NCBI GenBank assembly: GCA_038534195.1
Contig: JBCAXE010000004.1
Location: 61,542-125,541 of the forward strand
Direction: 5' to 3'
Origin: JAJFFW01 sp038534195
GTDB taxonomy: Bacteria; Pseudomonadota; Alphaproteobacteria; Caulobacterales; Parvularculaceae
Length of the DNA stretch: 64,000 bases
Positions 1 through 8,763 of this stretch are shown here, piece by piece. A program made the position numbers and the translations under genes. The first letter of the stretch is position 1, and the number at the start of each line of letters is the position of its first letter. The notes under the pieces were generated by a model, which searched no databases, had not been told where the DNA came from, and worked only from the letters and a program-made list of their open reading frames with translations.

Positions 1-80
1 TTGGGTTGATTTGATCCGGTCTTGTCTCTCATTCGCCGAGCCCGTAAACACGGGGATTGAAACCGAATGAGAGAGAGCCC

Positions 81-1085
81 ATGACCGCAGCAGCCGATGG
101 CGCGCCATCCGACAAGTCAAATCTTTCGGCGACCAAAGACGAATTGTTGAAATATTACGCCGACATGCTGCTGATCCGCCGGTTTGAGGAAAAAGCCGGT
201 CAGCTCTACGGCATGGGTGAAATAGGGGGTTTCTGTCACCTTTATATCGGCCAGGAAGCGGTCGTCGTCGGGATCGAGGCGGTCAAAAAAGAAGGCGATC
301 AGACAATTACCGGGTACCGTGATCACGGTCATATGCTGGCCTGCGGTATGGATCCGAACGGCGTCATGGCGGAGCTTACAGGCCGGGAAGGCGGCTATTC
401 CAAAGGGAAGGGCGGCTCCATGCACATGTTCTCCAAGGAAAAGGAGTTTTACGGCGGCCACGGGATCGTCGGGGCTCAAATTCCATTGGGCGCCGGATTA
501 GCCTTCGCCAACAAATATCGCGGTGAGGACAAGGTGAGCCTGACCTATTTCGGCGACGGCGCCGCTAATCAGGGTCAGGTCTTTGAAGCGATGAACATGG
601 CGCAGCTTTGGAAGCTGCCGGTGGTCTTCGTCATCGAAAACAACCAGTACGCCATGGGAACGAGCGTGACACGGTCGCATTCGGAAACCCATCTTTATCG
701 TCGCGGCGCGTCTTTCGGCATTCCGGGAATGGAAGTGGACGGGATGGATGTTTTGGCCGTGCGCGAAGCCGCCCGCGAGGCTGTTGATCATGCGCGGACC
801 GGTAAAGGCCCCTATGTTCTCGAAATGAAGACCTATCGGTACCGGGGACATTCAATGTCGGACCCAGCGAAATATCGGACGCGCGAGGAGGTCGAGGATA
901 TCCGCGAGCACAACGACCCGATTAAAAATTGCGAACAGCGGCTCTTCGATAAAAAATTCGCGACCGTCGACGACCTGAAGGCGATCGACAAAGGGATAAA
1001 GGCGCGCGTTAAGGAGGCGGCTGATTTCTCGCTCGCCAGTCCCGAGCCAGCCCCCGAAGAGCTCTACACTGATATTCTCGCTTGA
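81..1085 (+). CDS. pdhA: Pyruvate dehydrogenase E1 component, alpha subunit
   Basis: Thiamine-diphosphate-dependent alpha subunit of E1, which decarboxylates pyruvate in the cytoplasmic pyruvate dehydrogenase complex. The ThDP/Mg motif is visible: GDG at about residues 158-160 followed by ENNQYAMG at about 186-193. The N-terminal stretch RRFEEKAGQLYGMG and the later RYRGHSMSDP loop are typical of PDH E1 alpha rather than acetoin or branched-chain enzymes. I chose ATG at 81 because a GAGAGAG purine tract sits just upstream; the TTG at 57 has no properly spaced ribosome site. That gives 334 residues, normal for the two-subunit E1. The beta subunit gene, usually adjacent downstream in alphaproteobacteria, is not here: Tad-like genes follow. 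Confidence 0.95.
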   Translation: MTAAADGAPSDKSNLSATKDELLKYYADMLLIRRFEEKAGQLYGMGEIGGFCHLYIGQEAVVVGIEAVKKEGDQTITGYRDHGHMLACGMDPNGVMAELTGREGGYSKGKGGSMHMFSKEKEFYGGHGIVGAQIPLGAGLAFANKYRGEDKVSLTYFGDGAANQGQVFEAMNMAQLWKLPVVFVIENNQYAMGTSVTRSHSETHLYRRGASFGIPGMEVDGMDVLAVREAAREAVDHARTGKGPYVLEMKTYRYRGHSMSDPAKYRTREEVEDIREHNDPIKNCEQRLFDKKFATVDDLKAIDKGIKARVKEAADFSLASPEPAPEELYTDILA

Positions 1086-1241
1086 CGGCATGATTACTAT
1101 TTTCACCGTGAGACCGCTAAAAATTTCAGAAAAATTGAATTCAAATTTCTATTATTAAGAATAAAGTCGTGCGCAGAAACGAGCGGCAGCGGGACGTAGC
1201 GGCGGTTTTTCGAAAAAATCGTACACGGAAATTGGTAGGAA

Positions 1242-1271
1242 ATTAACCAGCTTTCCTTACAAGCGGTTAAT
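1242..1271. promoter_or_regulatory. ATTAACC-N16-GGTTAAT dyad upstream of Tad-like genes
   Basis: A perfect 7-bp inverted repeat, ATTAACC at 1242-1248 and GGTTAAT at 1265-1271, lies about 70-95 bases before the tadG-like start. The surrounding gap 1086-1337 is AT-rich, including a TTGAATTCAA palindrome at 1135-1144 with flanking AGAAA/TTTCT that may be a weak pdhA terminator. TTAACC resembles half of a CtrA site in alphaproteobacteria, but the spacing is not the classical TTAA-N7-TTAA, so the regulator is a guess. Confidence 0.35.
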
Positions 1272-1337
1272 TCTGGTCACATAGCTTATCCAATCAAAGG
1301 GGCGATTGCGCCTTCTTTGTGGAGAGGACCGTTGGCT

Positions 1338-3551
1338 ATGTTCCAGGTACTGAAAAAAGAGTACGACCGTTCCCGTTTGTGCGCTGTTAAAAAAGCGTTC
1401 AACAGCAATGAAGACGGCAATATCGCTATCATGTTCGCGTTTCTGCTGGCCGTGTTGATGTTATTTTCGGGCGGTGCAGTCGATTACACGCGGTACAACA
1501 GTATCCGGGCGGATATCACCGAGTCGCTCGATGCAGCGGCGTTGGCGATGGCTCGGTACAACGAAATCGGCGGTCCCGACATCGACGGCCTTGAGCTCTA
1601 CAGTGAAGAGAGAAACACACGCGTCGAAGAGTTCGGCGAAAAGCTCTTTTTCGAGAATTTCTCCTACGACGGCGCCGTACAAGACCTTGTTGTTGACTTC
1701 AACATTACACCGCAGGCGATCACCGCTAGTGCAGACGGCAAACTGAAAACGCTCTTACTACAGGTCGGGCGTCGTTTGTTAAACCCCACTGCGCCGGCGA
1801 GTGAAACGGCCGCGCTCGACATGGACGTAAACGTCACCATTACGCAGGCCGGTCGGGGTCGGATTGAGCTTGCGCTTGTGCTGGACGCCACGGGGTCCAT
1901 GACCAACACCGCGAGCGGGTCGAGTCAGTCCAAGCTTGAAGATCTTAAAGACGCCGTCGATGAACTCATGGCCGTCATGTACGGTTCTTCCGAGAGCTCC
2001 GACAATATCCGAATCGGCGTGGTGCCGTTCAATCAGTATGTGAACCCAGGCGCAGCAGAAACCTGGGACGAAGACTGGGAGGACAAAAACGCTGAAGCCT
2101 ATTATCACGGCGCCCACTTTTTCCATGTGGACGGCGAGGGACCGGTCGATACGAACTCCCAAACAAATCTAGAGAATCCCGGAAATCGAGGGATCGCGCG
2201 GGTGGTCGATGTGGAACGGAAAGTCAGTCACTACGATCTCTATAATTCAGTGCCGGAGGCCGAATGGGGCGGCTGCGTAGAGGCGCGGCCTTATCCGCTC
2301 GACGAATTGGATACGCCGCCTGTAGCGACGTCGTCGTCATCGGTAACGGATACGTTCATAACCGACTCCATTGAAATACCTTCAGATTTGGCGAGCGTCA
2401 GTTCAACGGAAGAATTCCAATACAGAACAAGAACGGCGTTTAGCCGCGCGCCGGGCCTTTCTCTTCCCGCAAGTGAAATTGCAAAAGCGGAGAATTCGCG
2501 GTGGGTGCCGTTATTTCACCCTGATGAACCGAATTGCCAAAGCAGTGCTTGTAACTGGAGTGGATCAACGACCACATCCTATACAATGACGAACGGTGTT
2601 TCGCGTAGTCTGCAGATCTCCGGATGGATGTTTGACGACCCGGATCAAGGAAACAATGAAGGATCCTATGCGAATCGCCGCTTTATCGATGATCATCGGT
2701 ACACGCATAAGAATCAGGGATTGGACTTTAAGCGCTATGCTGAAGTTGTCCTCGGTTTTCGCTATGCCGCAAGGAACAGCAAGGCCAATCTCAACGATTA
2801 TTGGGATGACGTGAAAGACCTATATGAGGATCGCTTCCTCGCGACAGATCACGGTGATGACGAGTACCGCATTCGTAACTCGTATCCAGGCATCTGGAAC
2901 GAGGGAACAAAGAAATACGAAGGCAAATATGACCAGTCGCCGTCATTCACTGACACCGGAAAAGGGCCGAACCGTGACTGTCCCGCGGCTATTTTACCGA
3001 CAACCGATCAGCGTACGGAAATAGAAACTTATATGGATAATCTGACCGCGTACGGCAATACCAATTCGGCCCATGGCGCTGTGTGGGGTTGGCGCTTGCT
3101 ATCACCTGGCGCGCCATTTGATAGTGAAATCGCGTATGATGACGATCAATGGCAGAAAGCAGTCGTTATCATGACCGACGGCGAGAACTTCGTCAGTGAC
3201 GAGAATACGCATTGGGACTCGAAGATGACCGCTTATGGCTATTCTATCGAGGAGCGTATGGGCGATGGTGTCGATAAACCGCATCGCGGCGGTTCAGGCT
3301 TTGATAGCGACCGGATGGCCGATCAGATCGACGAAAAGCTCCTGCGCATCTGTTATCGCATGAAGCAGGAAGGAATTCTTGTTTACACGATCGTTTTTGG
3401 CCTCAATGACACAAATACGGAAAAGGTCTTTAAGGCGTGCGCGACCGAACCGTCAGAACCTTACTATTACAAGGCGCCGTCGGGTGATCAATTGGAAGAT
3501 GCGTTCGGCAATATCGCCGCCGACCTCGTCAACCTGCACATCAGCCAATAA
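1338..3551 (+). CDS. TadG-like pilus-assembly protein with VWA domain
   Basis: Large envelope protein of the TadG type. The N-terminus has the DGNIAIMFAF prepilin-like segment followed by a hydrophobic helix and GGAVDYTRY, which anchors it in the inner membrane. A von Willebrand factor A domain begins near residue 178 with the MIDAS motif DATGS, and a second conserved strand (VVIMTDGEN) appears near residue 610. The roughly 430 residues between are an expanded insertion without a recognisable domain. ATG at 1338 is preferred over the upstream TTG at 1317, because GAGAGGA sits about 10 bases before 1338. TadG proteins are thought to tether or assemble Flp pili at the surface. Two TadE-like genes follow within 30 bases. 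Confidence 0.85.
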   Translation: MFQVLKKEYDRSRLCAVKKAFNSNEDGNIAIMFAFLLAVLMLFSGGAVDYTRYNSIRADITESLDAAALAMARYNEIGGPDIDGLELYSEERNTRVEEFGEKLFFENFSYDGAVQDLVVDFNITPQAITASADGKLKTLLLQVGRRLLNPTAPASETAALDMDVNVTITQAGRGRIELALVLDATGSMTNTASGSSQSKLEDLKDAVDELMAVMYGSSESSDNIRIGVVPFNQYVNPGAAETWDEDWEDKNAEAYYHGAHFFHVDGEGPVDTNSQTNLENPGNRGIARVVDVERKVSHYDLYNSVPEAEWGGCVEARPYPLDELDTPPVATSSSSVTDTFITDSIEIPSDLASVSSTEEFQYRTRTAFSRAPGLSLPASEIAKAENSRWVPLFHPDEPNCQSSACNWSGSTTTSYTMTNGVSRSLQISGWMFDDPDQGNNEGSYANRRFIDDHRYTHKNQGLDFKRYAEVVLGFRYAARNSKANLNDYWDDVKDLYEDRFLATDHGDDEYRIRNSYPGIWNEGTKKYEGKYDQSPSFTDTGKGPNRDCPAAILPTTDQRTEIETYMDNLTAYGNTNSAHGAVWGWRLLSPGAPFDSEIAYDDDQWQKAVVIMTDGENFVSDENTHWDSKMTAYGYSIEERMGDGVDKPHRGGSGFDSDRMADQIDEKLLRICYRMKQEGILVYTIVFGLNDTNTEKVFKACATEPSEPYYYKAPSGDQLEDAFGNIAADLVNLHISQ

Positions 3552-3578
3552 GTCGGCCCGAGAAAAAAGGTACGTAAC

Positions 3579-4151
3579 ATGATCAAGATCCCACTTACCC
3601 GTTTGCGCCGGAACAAAGACGGATCTGCTGCGATTGAATTCGCCATCGTTGTCCCCGTCTTCCTGATGGTCATGTTCTCAACGTTCGAGGTTGGATGGTT
3701 CTATTTCGTCAATTCAAGCGTCGACGCGGCGACGATCAACCTTGCGCGGGAAATCCGAACCGGGCAGGTACGTGGAAATTCCTCGTTTAGTATTGAGCGC
3801 TTCTTTGATGATAAAGTCTGTCCTCGTCTTGAATACTTTGGGGACTGCGATCGTCGTCTTACGGCCGAAGTAAAAACCTATCCAGACTTCGCCACGCTCG
3901 CCGCCGATCAAGACCCCATGCTCTGTCGGGACGATGACCCGGACGACGTGGATGATATCATCGTCGATCCTGGCGGCGAACAGGATATTGTGCGGATCAG
4001 ATTGTGCCTAATTTACGATACGCTCAACCCAGCGATCGGCGTCAATCTGGCGGGCGCCGATGGGCGACGGCGCATCATGTCAACCTACATCATCAAGAAT
4101 GAACCGTACGAACGCAATAACCGCAACGGCTCAGGCGGAAGTTCAATATAG
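3579..4151 (+). CDS. TadE-family pseudopilin-like protein
   Basis: A 190-residue protein with the TadE signature: a basic start (RLRRNKDGSAAIEFAIVVP) followed by one hydrophobic helix, then an extracytoplasmic domain with four cysteines (CPRLEYFGDC, LCRDD, RLCLIY) that could form disulfides. In Tad systems TadE/TadF are minor pseudopilins processed by TadV after the conserved Gly/Ala before the Glu-Phe pair; the AIEF here fits. The ribosome site AAAAAAGG precedes ATG 3579. It lies 27 bases after the TadG-like gene and touches the next gene, so the three are likely co-transcribed. Confidence 0.85.
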   Translation: MIKIPLTRLRRNKDGSAAIEFAIVVPVFLMVMFSTFEVGWFYFVNSSVDAATINLAREIRTGQVRGNSSFSIERFFDDKVCPRLEYFGDCDRRLTAEVKTYPDFATLAADQDPMLCRDDDPDDVDDIIVDPGGEQDIVRIRLCLIYDTLNPAIGVNLAGADGRRRIMSTYIIKNEPYERNNRNGSGGSSI

Positions 4152-4168
4152 TGATGGAGTTTGGCGTC

Positions 4169-4807
4169 ATGGAAACGCAAAAGCGAAGAGTTTCGCTCCG
4201 AAAATCAGTCGTTGGGTTGCGTGAAGATGCCTCGGGTATTGCGGCGACTGAGTTCGCTTTGCTGTTGCCGATCATGGTGCTTCTGTTTTTCGGTATGCTT
4301 GAAACGTCGGACGCGTTTACGGTGAACCGGCGTGTGTCGCAGGCCTCTAATGCTATCGTTGATTTGGTCGGACAGGCCGAAAAGACAACACCTGCGCAAA
4401 TCGATAGCATTTTCGTTGGAGCCCAACGCATCCTAGAGCCGAATGATATCTCGACGCTTGACTTTAAACTAACGAGCGTCATTCGCTACCCGAGCGACCC
4501 AGATAAAACGGTTGTCCAATGGAGCCGGGATCATTCGGGCGGCGAACCTTACGCCATCGGCAGCGAATTCGCTCTTGTCGATGATGAGGATATTCTTATT
4601 CCTGGGGTGTCAGTGCTTGTGGCCGAGGCAAGCTATGATTTTACGAGCGGCATTTCGAACCGCATCCTTGGAACGCCAATCGCCTTTAACAAAACCACAA
4701 AGCGATGGCCGCGTCTTGTGAGCGAAGTATTGCTCTGTCCGAACAACACGCCGGACTGCGACGCGGAAGGCAGTCTTGGAGAGCATTCGAGTACAGTTAA
4801 CAATTGA
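4169..4807 (+). CDS. Second TadE/TadF-like pseudopilin
   Basis: About 212 residues. The N-terminus has the TadE/F pattern again (SGIAATEFALLLP then a hydrophobic helix), followed by an extracytoplasmic domain ending in a short Cys-containing tail (LLCPNNTPDC). It is likely a partner pseudopilin of the preceding TadE-like protein. Start choice is uncertain: GTG 4151 overlaps the upstream stop, ATG 4154 has no close ribosome site, and ATG 4169 has GGAG nine bases upstream, so I prefer 4169. No flp, tadA, tadB, tadC or rcpA gene is in this window, so the export machinery must be elsewhere. Confidence 0.8.
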   Translation: METQKRRVSLRKSVVGLREDASGIAATEFALLLPIMVLLFFGMLETSDAFTVNRRVSQASNAIVDLVGQAEKTTPAQIDSIFVGAQRILEPNDISTLDFKLTSVIRYPSDPDKTVVQWSRDHSGGEPYAIGSEFALVDDEDILIPGVSVLVAEASYDFTSGISNRILGTPIAFNKTTKRWPRLVSEVLLCPNNTPDCDAEGSLGEHSSTVNN

Positions 4808-4861
4808 TCGCGCGCCCAACCCTGCATTATTCTGGGTCCGCGTGATATCGCGAGTGTAGGC

Positions 4862-5968
4862 ATGAACGATCCGGATCGCGCGGCGGGCGCGCGGCCGCTG
4901 CGTTTATTGCATTTTTTCCCTTCGTTTGCTTTTGGCGGACAACAGGTTCGGTTGGCGCTGTTGGCGAAGAGCCTCGGCGATGCGTATGCGCATTATATTA
5001 TCTCTCTCGGCGCAGACATCAGCGCCGCGCATCTGATGGATGCGCAAGTCGACATCCTGATCTCGCCGAAATCATCGTTCGTTAGGGTCAGTGCACTCTC
5101 GGAACTGAAAGCGGCTATTCGCGAAAACGATCCGGATATTGTCTGCACGTACAATTGGGGCTCGATCGAAGCGGTCATTGCGAACCGACTTGGACTGAGG
5201 AAGCCGCATATTCATTTCGAAGATGGCTTCGGGCCGGATGAGAGCGTTGACCGACAGCTAGCGAAGAGGATGGTCTTCCGTCGTCTGGCGCTCGGACGGT
5301 CTATCGTCATTACGCCATCGAAAACGCTTGAACGGCTCGCCGTGGAGAAGTGGCGACTTACGCCGCGAAAGGTGCGCTATATCGCGAACGGTGTTTCCAT
5401 TGAGCGTTTCAGGGTTCCGGCGCGTGTTTATGATCGGGGCAGTGTCGTCATTGGCTCGGTGGGCGCGTTGCGGCCGGAGAAGAATTTCCGCCGGCTACTG
5501 CGAGCCGTAGAAGAGGCAAGCGAGGAGCTCGACATGCGCCTTAGTGTCGTCGGTGATGGTCCGGAAGCGGATCTGTTGAAACAGGAAGCGGCATTTTTAG
5601 GCCTCAACGTCGAAATGCCGGGAGCCACGTCCGAGCCGGAAACGGCCTATGCATCGTTTGATTTGTTTGCGATGTCGTCTGACACCGAACAGATGCCGCT
5701 CAGCTTAATCGAGGCGATGGCGGCGGGCCTGCCTGTTGTCGCGACGGATGTGGGCGATATTCGCCAAATGGTTTCCGAAGAAAACAAGCGCTTCATCACC
5801 CCCCGCGAGGATGAGGGCGCCCTGTCGGCGTCAATCGCGGAGTTAGCGGCCGCGCCGGCTCTGCGTGCGCAGCTCGGCCGCGCCAATGCCAAAAAAGCAG
5901 CCGCTGACTATTCGCTTCAAAAAATGGTCGCGCAGTATGATGCGCTCTTCAGGTCGCTGAAGGTTTAA
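4862..5968 (+). CDS. GT4-family glycosyltransferase
   Basis: A 368-residue GT-B glycosyltransferase. The N-terminal FGGQQVRL loop is the glycine-rich acceptor-side motif of GT4 enzymes; GSVGALRPEKNF and VVGDGPE form the start of the nucleotide-sugar domain, and EQMPLSLIEAMAAGLPVV is the E-x7-E sugar-nucleotide motif. It would act at the cytoplasmic face of the membrane in polysaccharide assembly. Its 3' end overlaps by 20 bases, tail to tail, with the amidotransferase gene on the other strand. Together with the exosortase beyond, this recalls PEP-CTERM/exosortase exopolysaccharide clusters, where a GT4 gene is routinely found. The sugar substrate cannot be read from sequence. Confidence 0.88.
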   Translation: MNDPDRAAGARPLRLLHFFPSFAFGGQQVRLALLAKSLGDAYAHYIISLGADISAAHLMDAQVDILISPKSSFVRVSALSELKAAIRENDPDIVCTYNWGSIEAVIANRLGLRKPHIHFEDGFGPDESVDRQLAKRMVFRRLALGRSIVITPSKTLERLAVEKWRLTPRKVRYIANGVSIERFRVPARVYDRGSVVIGSVGALRPEKNFRRLLRAVEEASEELDMRLSVVGDGPEADLLKQEAAFLGLNVEMPGATSEPETAYASFDLFAMSSDTEQMPLSLIEAMAAGLPVVATDVGDIRQMVSEENKRFITPREDEGALSASIAELAAAPALRAQLGRANAKKAAADYSLQKMVAQYDALFRSLKV

Positions 5969-7868
5969 CCGGCCGCTGTGGTGTCTGCGCAAGAAATGCG
6001 TCAAACATCATTAGCGTCCAAAGCTCCTGAGAGAAGTCGCGTCGTCCTGTTTTTTGCGCAGCGGCCATTTGATCAACAGCTGCTTCGGTAACGATTCCGC
6101 TTTGGCGCCAGTGTGATGACACCAGGAAGTCATTAAACAGGGCGCCGCCTGGCTCCAGCCACTGACGGATCGGCAAGCCGAACCCTTGTTTCGGGCGATA
6201 GAGAATTTCCTCATCAAGGCGCGCGCGGGTCGCCGCCTTCAAAATACGCTTTCCGGTTGTTTTGTGGTCCGGGCCCGGACCAAGTTTGGACGCGGGCGAC
6301 AGCCCGTTCGCCCATTCCACAAGCTTATGATCGAGAAGCGGCGGGCGCACTTCGAGGGAATTGGCCATGGACGTCCGATCGACTTTGGTCAGCATACGCC
6401 CCGGCAGCCAGGTGGCGAGATCCACATGTTGGGCCCACAGTAAAGGATCGTCCGGCGCTTCTGCCGCGGCATCCTCAATAACGGTGATGGGATCGTATCC
6501 TTCCAGGCTGTCGATAAAGTCGGGCGTCAAAAACCCACGCACATGCTCCGGCAGGTTGATCGCGGTTGCGCGGAAATAGGCGCCGGCTCGGGTTTCGCCG
6601 AGCGCTTGCAAGGTTGTCTTAAACCGCAGCGGCCGCGGCGCCCAATCGAGTTTGGGATAAGCGTCGCCAAGCGCCCCGAGAGTTCGTTTTCGGATACCGG
6701 CGGGGGCCAGCGACCGGGCGCGCTCCTCCGCCAGAAAAAACGGGTACCGGCGGTACCCGGCGAAGACTTCGTCGCCGCCGTCGCCGGAAAGCGCGACCGT
6801 CACGTGGCGTCGCGCGAGGCGGCACACGGCGAATGTGGGCAGGGCGGAAGCGTCTGCGAACGGTTCGCCGAAGGCGGCTGCGACTGCGGGAATATCCTGT
6901 GCGGCGTCGATGGTCGTCACTTCTTCGCGGTGATCGGTTTTGTATTGTGCGGCGACAGCGCGCGCGAAGCGGCGTTCATCGTGGCTCGCCTCATTAAAGC
7001 CTATTGCGCACGACATGATGGCGTTCGCATGTTGGGCCATCGACGCGACGACAGCGCTGCTGTCAACGCCGCCGGAAAGAAACGCGCCAAGCGGCACGTC
7101 CGATATCATCTGCAGCCGGACCGCTTCGTCGAGGATTTGGAGCAGTTCTTCGCCGGCGCCGTCAAAGTCGTCTGGTTGTCCAGTTGTGAAAGCCGGGGCC
7201 CAATACCGCGAAAGCGCCGGATCGTGACCTCGACGGACCGTTATCATCGAGCCTGGCGGCAGTTTCTTCACGCCCCGATAGATCGACTTGGGGTCAGGCA
7301 CATACCCGAAATGAAAATAGTCCATCATCGCGCGCGGGCAGTGGCCTAACTCGATGAGACCGGAAGCAGCGATTGCAGTGATCTCCGATGCGAATAATAA
7401 GAAGCCGTCCTTCGTCTCCGCGTAATAGAGCGGCCGCTCGCCAAGACGATCGCGGGCGAGGGTGAGCGTCTTCGTATGCGCATTCCACCAAGCGAACGCA
7501 AACATGGCGCGAAGATCGCTGACGAATTCGGCGCCCATGCGGTCAAGGCCTTCGACCAGGACTTCAGTGTCGGATCGCGTCCGCAGCGCGGCGCCGCGCG
7601 CGGTCAATTCTTTGGCGAGCCCCTGAAAATTATAAATCTCGCCGTTGAAAATTATGGTGCTGTTTCCGGAAGCGGAATGGAACGGCTGGTCGCCGCCCTC
7701 AATATCGATGATCGCGAGCCGACGATGGCCGAAGCTGATGCCTGGCGCTGTGAAAAAGCCCTCGCCGTCAGGGCCGCGATGGGCGAGCGCGTCGGTCATG
7801 CGTTGGAGTGCGCGGCGGTCGACGTTGCGCTCGCCTTTCAGGTCGAAGATGCCGGCGATCCCACACAT
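5949..7868 (-). CDS. asnB: Asparagine synthase-like amidotransferase (exosortase-associated type)
   Basis: A 639-residue class II glutamine amidotransferase fused to an asparagine-synthase domain. Cys2 after the initiator Met is the glutaminase nucleophile (MCGIAGIFD), HRGPDGEG and FNGEIYNF are the glutamine-binding loops, and SGGVDSS at about 265-271 is the ATP-pyrophosphatase loop. Family members next to exosortases are believed to amidate sugars or other acids during exopolysaccharide synthesis rather than make free asparagine. It starts 3 bases after the exosortase stop on the same strand, so the two are almost certainly translated from one message. Housekeeping asparagine synthesis remains an alternative. 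Confidence 0.9.
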   Translation of the reverse strand: MCGIAGIFDLKGERNVDRRALQRMTDALAHRGPDGEGFFTAPGISFGHRRLAIIDIEGGDQPFHSASGNSTIIFNGEIYNFQGLAKELTARGAALRTRSDTEVLVEGLDRMGAEFVSDLRAMFAFAWWNAHTKTLTLARDRLGERPLYYAETKDGFLLFASEITAIAASGLIELGHCPRAMMDYFHFGYVPDPKSIYRGVKKLPPGSMITVRRGHDPALSRYWAPAFTTGQPDDFDGAGEELLQILDEAVRLQMISDVPLGAFLSGGVDSSAVVASMAQHANAIMSCAIGFNEASHDERRFARAVAAQYKTDHREEVTTIDAAQDIPAVAAAFGEPFADASALPTFAVCRLARRHVTVALSGDGGDEVFAGYRRYPFFLAEERARSLAPAGIRKRTLGALGDAYPKLDWAPRPLRFKTTLQALGETRAGAYFRATAINLPEHVRGFLTPDFIDSLEGYDPITVIEDAAAEAPDDPLLWAQHVDLATWLPGRMLTKVDRTSMANSLEVRPPLLDHKLVEWANGLSPASKLGPGPDHKTTGKRILKAATRARLDEEILYRPKQGFGLPIRQWLEPGGALFNDFLVSSHWRQSGIVTEAAVDQMAAAQKTGRRDFSQELWTLMMFDAFLAQTPQRPVKPSAT

Positions 7869-7871
7869 GCG

Positions 7872-8726
7872 TCAGGCGTGAGAAGCGCCGGCGCGAAACC
7901 GCAAACCGAGGACAATGAGCGCCGTGAGGGTCGCCGCATAGAAGACCCATCCGACCATCAGATGGTCGTTCACTAAAGGAGAATTCTGACCGGATATCGC
8001 CGCGATCAGAATGATAAGGGCGACACGGAAGATATTTGCTATCAATGCGATGCTGATCGCCGCGGCCAAGAATGTTAGGCGATGATCCCAGCGATCATAG
8101 GCGTAATAGCTAAAGAGACTTCCGGTCACAAGGGCTGCGAGTAGAAAGCGCAATCCCGAACAGCCTTCTGCAATATGAAACAGTCCGCTATTCGTGGTGA
8201 TGACGAGGTCGTTGAGCGTCGCCGACAAGCCTCCGATGTTGAGCAACGCCGTTGTGGCGATCGCAGTTAGCCTTTGAAGAAAGGGCGTGAGGCTTTCGCC
8301 CGCCGGAACCATGAAAAACAAAAACAGGAGCGGGAACGCCCATTGGCGTGTGATGCGGCGTCCGAAGTAACAGGCGGCGCTTGTGATCAGCAAGAAGACA
8401 ATCGCCAAATGTTCAACCAGTTGCGCGTCCAGCGCGCGTCCGAGGCCAGAAAGAGCCGCCGCGCCGGCGAGCAGCGGTAGTGCCGCAAGCCACAATGCAG
8501 GGCGCTCATTTTTGACGTGGTTACGCCGCCAGAGAATGAGTCCCAACGCAATCGGCGCTGCGAGCGCCCCATGGCCGTATGCGGAGGAGGTGAACCACTG
8601 GTGCGCCATTGATTTGAGCCCCGGTTGGCACAGGAAGAAGATTCCCAATGCGCAAGCGAGATAAGCCGTTATGGCGGCCCGCCATGAATAGTGCGGGGAG
8701 TGGCTGCGAAATGCGTCGATCAGCAT
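7872..8726 (-). CDS. Exosortase (PEP-CTERM/VPLPA sorting transpeptidase)
   Basis: Polytopic inner-membrane cysteine protease-like enzyme of about 284 residues with some eight hydrophobic helices. The exosortase catalytic triad is visible: Cys in AEGCSGLRF (about 189), Arg in ANIFRVALI (about 234) and His in NDHLMVGW (about 255). Exosortases cleave C-terminal PEP-CTERM-like signals and probably transfer the product to a surface acceptor. There is no fused EpsI domain and no separate epsI nearby, unlike many XrtA loci. ATG 8726 is preferred because TGAGG lies six bases upstream; 8744 and 8789 are in-frame alternatives. A candidate substrate with a PLPA tail is encoded at 62.0-62.8 kb. Confidence 0.92.
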   Translation of the reverse strand: MLIDAFRSHSPHYSWRAAITAYLACALGIFFLCQPGLKSMAHQWFTSSAYGHGALAAPIALGLILWRRNHVKNERPALWLAALPLLAGAAALSGLGRALDAQLVEHLAIVFLLITSAACYFGRRITRQWAFPLLFLFFMVPAGESLTPFLQRLTAIATTALLNIGGLSATLNDLVITTNSGLFHIAEGCSGLRFLLAALVTGSLFSYYAYDRWDHRLTFLAAAISIALIANIFRVALIILIAAISGQNSPLVNDHLMVGWVFYAATLTALIVLGLRFRAGASHA

Positions 8727-8763
8727 GGATCGCCTCAAACTCATTAACCCTAACGCGGCCTCA

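Noticed and set aside
2059..3100. Possible frameshift in the TadG-like gene, since the VWA halves are far apart
   Set aside because: The frame is open throughout and codon use looks normal; long insertions in VWA domains of TadG proteins are known.
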